Positions 57,330 to 64,000 of a DNA stretch of 64,000 bases are shown in pieces. A model generated the notes under the pieces. The model had not been told where the DNA came from and did no database searches. It saw only the letters and a program-made list of their open reading frames with translations. Position 1 is the stretch's first letter, and every line of letters starts with the position of its first letter. Source of the DNA: Pontederia crassipes (lineage: Eukaryota > Streptophyta > Magnoliopsida > Commelinales > Pontederiaceae); contig CM060195.1 in assembly GCA_030549335.1 (NCBI GenBank), forward strand, positions 9,825,501 to 9,889,500, in the 5' to 3' direction. A program made the translations under genes and the position numbers.

Positions 57330-58847
57330 TACTTCAACAGCAATTGAATCTGAATTGACTTGATTATCTCCAGCTTTCTTCATTGGTTCTTCCACCATTT
57401 TTCCACTCCTGAGCTGGATGGCCTTTGCGTGTTCCTTTGGATTCATTTCTGGCTGTCCAGGGAAGAATATAGGGGGTCTTGAAGAAGTGCTAGGTTGCTG
57501 GGAAATTTGATTCTCAATGGTATTAAGTTTAGAGTTGAGTTTCAGTGTTTCTTCTCCTTGGCAGTCCTGCTTCTTCAGAATTTATTGTAACATCTCCTTC
57601 ATTTCATTTTGGAATTGAGAAGCTTGGACTTGAGATGGTTTCTCATAAGGGGGTCTTTGCATTGGAACATTTTGGGACTGATTTCCATATGGAGGTGGCT
57701 GGTTCCTTGGCAGGATTTTAGGCTGCCAATTAGGATTCTGCATGGGTGGGGCTTGATAATGGTTAGCCTTGTAGGACAAATATGGGTGGTTCCTATTCTC
57801 TGGAGTGTAGAACTCAGCAGGAGGTTTGATTCCATAAGTGCCCACAGCATTCATCTGATCAGTAGATTGCTCAACTTGCTGCATAATTAGATTACAGCCC
57901 TCTGTCACATGTCCTTGATTTCCACATACATTACATCTGGCTTCAGGAGTAGAGGCCCTATTGACATTGAAAGTTAGGTTCAGCCTCTCCAAAGTTTTAT
58001 ACAGCACCTCTTCCAATTGAGATGACAAGTGGTTCACTGAATTATCCATGGGTGGTCTTCTGATCCTATCATGTGTAAGGAAATGATGATTCTTTGCAAT
58101 ATTCTCAATCAATTGATAGGCTTCATCAATATTCTTTGATGCAAAGATGCCTCCTGCAGTTGTGTCAAGTTCAACCTTGGATGGATAGTTCAGCCCCTTA
58201 TGGAAGTAATTAACAAGTTGCCACTTCTCAAAACCATGGTGGGGACATGCCCTTAACAGCCCCTGAAGTCTTTGCCATACCTCACGAATATTTTCCTGAT
58301 CCAATTGATAAAACCTAACTATTTGATCCCTAAAATTATCAGTCTTGGAAAGAGGGAAGAATTCTGAAAGAAATAGTTGCATAATTGACTCCCAAGTGGC
58401 CACTTCTTTAGGTTTGAGGGTCTTGTACCAAAATTTGGCCTTGTCCTTGAGTGAAAAAGGAAATAGACTCATGTAGACACAGTTCATTGGAGTGTTGTTG
58501 AAGTGGACTGTGCTGCAAATCTCCGTGAAGTTGTCCAAATGTGAGGCTGGATCCTCAGCCCCTAGTCCAGAGAATTGGTATTTCCTTATCATAGAAATCA
58601 GGGCTGGATTGACTTCAAAATTTGCCACAGGTGCTAAAGCTCCTTCCCCTGGTTGATTCCGGACATTGCTAGGTGAGTAGCAAGCCTTCAAAGTCCTTGG
58701 AGCAGCCATATTGCCTTGCTCCTCCTCCTCTTCTTCAAATATCCTTCTCCTTGCCTCAAGCCTTAGCAATCACTTTCTTCTTAGAAATCTTCTTTCAGGC
58801 TCAGGATCTGATTGGTAATTTTCCTCTTGATTGTCCAAATCCTGCAT
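57330..58847 (-). pseudogene. gag: Athila D gag
   Basis: The start MQDLDNQEENYQSDPEPERR at 58847 parallels C and E. A TGA at 58770-58772 interrupts the Arg-rich N-terminus. The frame is then open 57582-58769: capsid domain (MSLFPFSLKDKAKFWYKTLK; CPHHGFEKWQLVNYFHKGLN), CCHC knuckle CNVCGNQGHVTEGC (about 57880-57925) and Pro/Gln-rich tail. A TAA near 57582 and a frame change precede the final part (MNPKEHAKAIQLRSGKMVEE), which ends at the E insertion. The frame continues into D protease beyond E. Capsid and knuckle look sound; the two stops would truncate the product. Confidence 0.88.
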
Positions 58848-59006
58848 AAATGAATTCAGAAGTATCAAATTGAGAAAAGAAAGAAAACTACACAAAAGAT
58901 GAAAATTGGGAATGATAACTTGTAAAAACTGAAAATTGGCCTAACAAATGGACTAAAAACTAATCTAAAACTAATCTAAACTATCTAAGTTAGCCTAATT
59001 GACCTC

Positions 59007-59030
59007 AAATCTCTGGCAACGGTGCCAAAA
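59007..59030 (-). promoter_or_regulatory. primer-binding site of D, tRNA-Asp type
   Basis: The minus strand reads TTTTGGCACCGTTGCCAGAG, slightly diverged from E. Confidence 0.82.
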
Positions 59031-59033
59031 ACT

Positions 59034-61841
59034 TGATAGTGATAAATGTGGGTGTAGTGATAACTTGCTGAATTTTATGTAAAAGTGTAATTTTTCAATT
59101 TTTGGTCTCCCAACTCACTAACTGCAAGTGCAGAGGTAAGTTGTAATAGACTCAGGTTGTCATATCCACAAAGATTTGATGCCTAAGACTCCCTAAACAA
59201 TCTAGACTAGCTATACTTTAGTGGCTAAAAATAGGAAACTAGAGGAATTGAAAAAAAATAGATTTTTAATTGTGCAGAATGATAACTATTTTTGGGATTT
59301 TGGAAATCTGTCAAAACTGAATTATAAATGCTAGATTATAAGCTAAAAAGGTTTAACTATTAATGAGGAAGGTTCTCATAGGAGTTGGGGTTCATCTAAC
59401 TTAATTATGGATGGAATGGAACAAGTTATCATTTTTTGTCAAATCCAATCCAACCTTTAAAATGGCTATTTTCACAGCTCAATTAGACCAGAACTAAATA
59501 ATATATTGTCATATGATTGTTAGCCAAGTTGAATTAGAAAAAGATCCTCACTGAAAATCAAGATATCATTGGGTTCAACTCAATGCACTTGCTGATTTTT
59601 TTTTTGGCAATTTCAATAAAAACTGAAATGATAACTTCTAGTTTGCACCTTGAAAATGAAAGGAATGCTTCAATCAACTAAACAGGGATGAAATCAATCC
59701 AATATTAATGCAATGCTCCTTGGTTTATCTCTAAACTACAAGAGGATTTAAAATCAGCTTCTCAGTAGCAAATTCAAATGAAATCCACATTTCCATTAAT
59801 GAATTGGATAGAAATCAGCACCTAATACAAGTTTGGGAAATCAAAAATTGTCATTGCTCCTTGGCTCATCTCTGAATCTCAAGGAAGGCCTAAAAATCAT
59901 CTCTCAATGGTGGATTAAGTAGGGCTTAACAATGGCAATAAAATTCCAAAGAAATCAGAAATCAGAATTCAGCAAGATAATTTTAGAAATCAGATTGGGA
60001 AAACAGCAAGGAAATCAGCAATGCTTCTCATTGGAATTCTAGATTTGTTAAGTGCTTATTGATCCATCTCTGGACAACAAGAGATCCTTAGTGTTCACCT
60101 TTCAGTGATTGAATGAAATTGGAGATTCAATTAGCAAATCAGATTCCAATAAATTTCAAAAAATAGATTTCAAGAATATAATTTCAAAAATCAGAATTGG
60201 AGGACAGGTTTGAATCATAAAATGCCAAAGTATCTTGATTCATTTCTGAACAAGACTTGGACCAATATCAACCTCTCAGTTGCTCAATTAATCAAATCCC
60301 AATTGACAAACATATTCAAAGAAATAAAAAAAATCAGATTCAGGGAATGCAGGAAATCAGAATGCAGAAATCAGATTTCAGAAATGGAATATAGAAACTT
60401 ATCACTGATTCTTGATTCATATCTGAACAATGGTTAGATCAAATGATAACTTCTCAGTTGTAGATACAAGTAGCACCTAACAATGATAAGAACAGATTCA
60501 TTTCAATGCAAGAATCTAAAATCAGAATTAATAACAATGCAGGATTCAATTCAGTCCATATCCATCCACAATTAACCTAGATTACTACCCTATCCTAGGA
60601 GACTTGGAGATTAGCTCCTCATAATTACAAACTTAGATACAAATTGGATTGAAGAATAGGTACAAAACATCCTGGTTTGGAGCTTCTCGGCCAGAATTCC
60701 AGCAGCACAGCAATCCAGCTTCAAACCCTTGCTCCTTGGTGCAGAAACCCTTCTCCAAACCCTGTAATGGCCAGCCCCCCCTTCCTTCCAGAAATTATAG
60801 CTTTTATATGTCTTCTGTCCACCCTTGATAAGCATCATAATGTTCTACTATGCCCTGATTATGCCATCTGTCCCTGCTCAGAATATCCTGCTACTGCAGC
60901 AACTTTTTGGACAGAAAAAGTAGATGGTGCCCCCTACTTTTTCTCTTTGTGCAGCCTTGTTATACCTGCTGGAAAGTCCACAACAGCAAATATCAAAGCC
61001 CTTGAATAGGATTTAAACAAATAAAGCTTTAAAACAGTGGTATATATCAGCTCAAACACCAAATAGGGTGTTGTGCAGGAATGAAAATCACAAATTAAAA
61101 TTGATAACTTATGGAACCTAGAATGATAACTTTGAAAATTCATGGAAAATGTCCAAATATGAGTGGTTCAAAGCATTGAAGCATCAAATAGGTTAGGGTG
61201 GCAAGTGAGTGAAGTCGGAAATCAAATATGAATAAGATTTCATAAAAATGCTAACTTGGGTGCCAAAATGATAACTTGTTTGCCTTAAAAATGATAACTT
61301 GTCATAACTTTTGTTGTGATTATCCAAATGCGATCAAATTTGAACAGCAATGAGTTAGGACAATAATATAATGAATGCCTAAGGCCTTTGTGCAGAATTG
61401 ATAGTTTTGCATATCAAAATGACAGTTTTTCCCTTTAACGATAACTTGGCAATGGAAAAATGATAATTTGTTCAAATGGACTTAAAACTTTGCACAAGTT
61501 GAGATATGACCATCCAAATATGATTCATACATGATAATAATGGATTGAGGTCAAGAAAATCATTGAAAATCAGTTCACTCAAAATAATGATAACTTGACA
61601 TATAGGAGTGATAACTTGTCTAAAAAATGATAACTTGGCATAGAAATGAATTATTTATGGATTTTGGCATTTCAGAACCTCTATGCACATGAAATTAAGT
61701 ATAAAGTGAGGAAGATCAACTAGTTATCACAATCTATGCATTCCAAGCATAATTGGCCAAAAGGTAGGCAAAAATGGGGCTCGATATGAATGAAACGCAT
61801 CTAAAATGGGATAGAAACTTATAGTGATAAGCTAGTGATCA
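59034..61841 (-). repeat. 5' LTR of element D
   Basis: 2,808 bp; pair of 44559-47316, with a few indels such as an extra segment near 59955-60005. LTR start TGATCACTAGC is intact here. TATA 60801-60810 on the minus strand. ORFs at 60210, 60611, 60677 and 60934 are LTR sequence. Confidence 0.94.
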
Positions 61842-61846
61842 TGAAC

Positions 61847-62151
61847 TAGATGAGATTAGGCTTAATTCCTACCACAATTCTGAATTTTACAAGGAAAGGA
61901 CAAAGAGGTGGCATGACAGAAGGATATTAAAGAAAGAGTTCAAAGTTGGAGACTTGGTATTGCTGTACAACTCAAGGGTTAAACTCTTTCCTGGAAAATT
62001 GAAGTCCATGTGGTGTGGACCATTCAAAGTCCACAAAGTTTGCCCCTTTGGAGTTGTGGACCTTGAGAATGATAACTCCGATGTCTTCAATGTTAATGGG
62101 CAGAGACTCAAATTATATAACCCCAAAGCAGAGAATTCAGCTAAGTGCTGA
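61847..62151 (+). pseudogene. Athila C integrase C-terminal part
   Basis: It continues from 44558 after element D. It reads LDEIRLNSYHNSEFYKERTK, then KEFKVGDLVLLYNSRVKLFP, the GPF motif (MWCGPFKVHKV) and NVNGQRLKLYNP, ending at TGA 62149. It lines up with residues about 329-425 of D integrase. No stops occur within this part. A late ATG (61954) is not a real start. Confidence 0.88.
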
Positions 62152-62639
62152 AACTGTCCGATCCACTAGAATCACCTAGCTGATGTCAAATGCAACAATG
62201 TCTAGCTTAAGACATTAAAGTAGGGCGCTTCTTGGGAAGCAATCCAAGCCATTTCTTACCTAATTTCGTTATGTTATACAGGAATAAACCAGAGAAGAAT
62301 CAGATCCACCCTTGACCCTTTACATAGGGAGTATTCTTAAACACATTTCTAATTTTTTTTTCTCACTGAAATGCTACATTACTGATCATTCTCCAATTCT
62401 CTGCAGAATTGATTGCATACTGATGCCTATCAGGAAGAATTGATCACAAAAGTTTCTGATTGACATGAAGGACCCAAATGAAGCAATGCACAGATGCACA
62501 ATTTCGAGATTGATATCCTCCCAACCCTCTCCCTTACCTACATTTCTCATCACTGAGGACAGTGCTGAAAACAAACTTTGGGGAGGATACTTGGTGCATT
62601 TCTGAACTCTGGGACATGTTTTTAATTCATTTTAAAGCT

Positions 62640-62790
62640 CACATCATTACTATCACCAGGATATCATTATTATCATCAAGTTATCATTATTATCACCTGA
62701 TTATCAGTATTTTCATCAAGTTATCACTAGTTATCACTGAGATATCACGAGTTATCACTACACTGTTCAGCTCAAATCATGTTATCATTT
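62640..62790 (+). repeat. TTATCA/ATTATCACC repeat cluster in C
   Basis: About ten TATCA motifs in 150 bp, including AAGTTATCATTATTATCACC-type repeats. Smaller clusters lie at the same place in A, D and F. Confidence 0.7.
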
Positions 62791-63160
62791 TAACTCACTA
62801 ATGAGTGAAATCCTCTAATATGACGGCTAGTACACTCCAACACCAAGTAGTCCATTTGGCTATTAATCTTTTTGCTTCAATCAGCTCACTTTTCAAATGC
62901 ATTTGAACTCAATTCAACTGAAACTTTTTCTTTTTGTGGGTAACACTAGCTAACACTCATGGGTTGGTCAGAAAATAGAAGATGTCTAGAATGGAGTCAA
63001 GGCTTTTGCTGCCATGTTAAATAGAAAAACTTGACTATTTGTACTAAGGGATCTAAACCTTACTTGAGTTTGAATTACTGCTCACTTCATGAACAGAAAA
63101 CAAAAAAAAATGAAGAAAATGAGAAAATGAAAAGTTGCATTTTGCATTGCATGCATGCAT

Positions 63161-63298
63161 GAATAAAGAGAGCCAAATCCAAAAAGAAATCTCTCCTGAA
63201 TAAAGCTAGAATTTTTATCCTGTGACCAGCATGAATAAAAATCAGGTCTCAACCTGTTTATTTGCATTCTCATGAATAAAAGTCGGGTTTCAAACCTG
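63161..63298 (+). other. GAATAAA-hairpin array, C
   Basis: Four GAATAAA motifs followed by GAGAG/CTCTC, AGAAT/ATCCT (one mismatch), CAGGT/ACCTG and GGGTTT/AAACCT arms. Confidence 0.7.
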
Positions 63299-63591
63299 TT
63301 TAAGTAGTGCAAAAATATGTTCATCAAGAGATTGATAGTTCAACCTTATTAGTAAAGTTGAAAATCCCTAAAATTCAAATTAGTTGTTGCTAGTACTTCT
63401 TTCATGGCTTAAATTTGCTTTAGCTTATGTGATTCCTCAGCTAGAGATTGGGTTTTGGAAAGAATGGAGTGTTAGCAAAGTGGAAAACTCATTTGATTTC
63501 AACCAGCTGAATCTGAATTCACTTGTGAACTGTTTAATTCAAGCTTTGTTCTTAATATCTGAATGTTTTACTTAAGGACAAGCAAAAGACT

Positions 63592-63605
63592 AAGCTTGGG
63601 GGAGT
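63592..63605 (+). promoter_or_regulatory. 3' polypurine tract of C
   Basis: AAGCTTGGGGGAGT before the LTR. Confidence 0.8.
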
Positions 63606-63606
63606 T

Positions 63607-64000
63607 TGACCACTAGCTGATCATATTAAGTTTTCACTTCATTTACACTTAATCTCATATGTATCAAACCCCAAAAATTACCTATATTTGGTTAATTATG
63701 CCTAGAATGCATGCATTTATCATTTCTGCATAACACCAATCTGCACTTGATAATTGAGCTAATTTCACTAGCTATTTTACCCCTTACTTGTTTAACTTTT
63801 ATTTGTGAACTTTGATGCTTGCTGTTCTTGCCCTTCTAGCAGGTTTTACAAGGCTGCATCTTGCTGGAAAAAGGAGGGGGAACCACTGCATTGCTGCCAA
63901 AAAGCTGTGAGCAACCTGTTGGAATTTCAGGGGACCAGGATAGGTGGCTTGAAACAGAATAATGGAAGCTTCTGATTTGCATCCAAGGGTGGTGATTAAG
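63607..64000 (+). repeat. 3' LTR of element C, cut by window end
   Basis: It starts TGACCACTAGCTGATC and is truncated after 394 bp. It shares the block GGGGGAACCAC and AAAAAGCTGTGAGC with other Athila LTRs. It does not overlap the 95-bp tail at 39193, so the pair cannot be compared here. Confidence 0.8.

Larger units (their letters stand above)
44559..61841 (-). mobile_element. Athila-type element D, minus strand, inserted in C integrase
   Basis: LTRs at 59034-61841 (5') and 44559-47316 (3') are near-identical. The target duplication TGAAC is perfect (44554-44558, 61842-61846). On the minus strand: 5' LTR, primer site, gag, [element E], protease-RT, RNase H, integrase, 3' untranslated region, polypurine tract, 3' LTR. 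D has only a few stops and one clear frameshift in pol and is the best-preserved copy. Confidence 0.95.
62152..63591 (+). other. 3' untranslated internal region of C
   Basis: Non-coding. It carries the post-integrase hairpin (62231-62248), upstream polypurine tract (62573-62587), a dense TTATCA cluster (62640-62765) and the GAATAAA-hairpin array (63161-63298). Small ORFs here have no family features. Confidence 0.75.
39193..64000 (+). mobile_element. Athila-type element C (interrupted by D; 3' LTR runs off window)
   Basis: In order: LTR tail, primer site (39294), gag, protease, RT, RNase H, integrase to 44558. Element D then interrupts, and integrase resumes at 61847 to 62151. Next come the 3' untranslated region, polypurine tract (63592-63605) and 3' LTR from 63607. 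The target duplication TGAAC around D joins the integrase halves in phase. It is the most complete plus-strand Athila copy but carries many stops and frameshifts. Confidence 0.9.

Overview
This window looks like intergenic DNA from a large, repeat-rich flowering-plant genome, probably a dicot. It is AT-rich and almost entirely nested LTR retrotransposons: Athila-type Ty3/gypsy with a tRNA-Asp-like primer site, Del/Tekay-like chromoviruses, SIRE-like Ty1/copia, one further Ty3/gypsy family and one CACTA DNA element. No intact host gene is visible. The only host-derived coding sequence is a broken piece of an ACA-type (P2B) calcium-pump gene. The species cannot be named from the sequence.

Layout. 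1-2780: 3' part of a SIRE-like copia element (gag, purine tracts, 3' LTR; no pol). 2781-7588: Del/Tekay-like chromovirus (long LTR, primer site, decayed gag-protease, start of RT). 7589 to about 9460: LTR and 3' internal end of a minus-strand chromovirus. 9467-9797 and 22971 to about 23205: two halves of the calcium-pump pseudogene. They are split by Athila-type solo LTR B1 (9798-22970, TSD GATGT), which is itself interrupted by Athila element F (10778-19724) and by inverted solo LTR G (19760-22375). About 23206-25082: minus-strand chromovirus remnant.

25083-64000 is a same-strand array of Athila pieces. It runs: 3' region of A (with a CACTA element at 26013-27367), LTR B (27522-33247, split by SIRE-like copy I at 28943-33176), B gag (split by element H at 34424-38837), a 95-bp LTR tail, C gag-pol, C 3' region, and C 3' LTR (63607 to the window end). 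C's integrase is interrupted by minus-strand Athila element D (44559-61841, TSD TGAAC). D is interrupted by a second minus-strand Athila copy, E (52724-57324). D and C carry recognisable gag, protease, RT, RNase H and integrase. D is the better preserved, but all copies have stops or frameshifts.

Beyond naming elements, the Athila copies share untranslated structure. A four-unit GAATAAA-plus-hairpin array lies upstream of the 3' polypurine tract. A second internal polypurine tract lies about 1 kb before the 3' LTR, and a hairpin follows integrase. Dense GATAACTT/AAGTTATC arrays fill U3 of one LTR group. A G-rich hairpin with pairing-preserving changes lies upstream of TATA, and variable-number repeats lie downstream of it. 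These are the best candidates for undescribed biology here. All calls come from reading the sequence and family knowledge; no database search was run.
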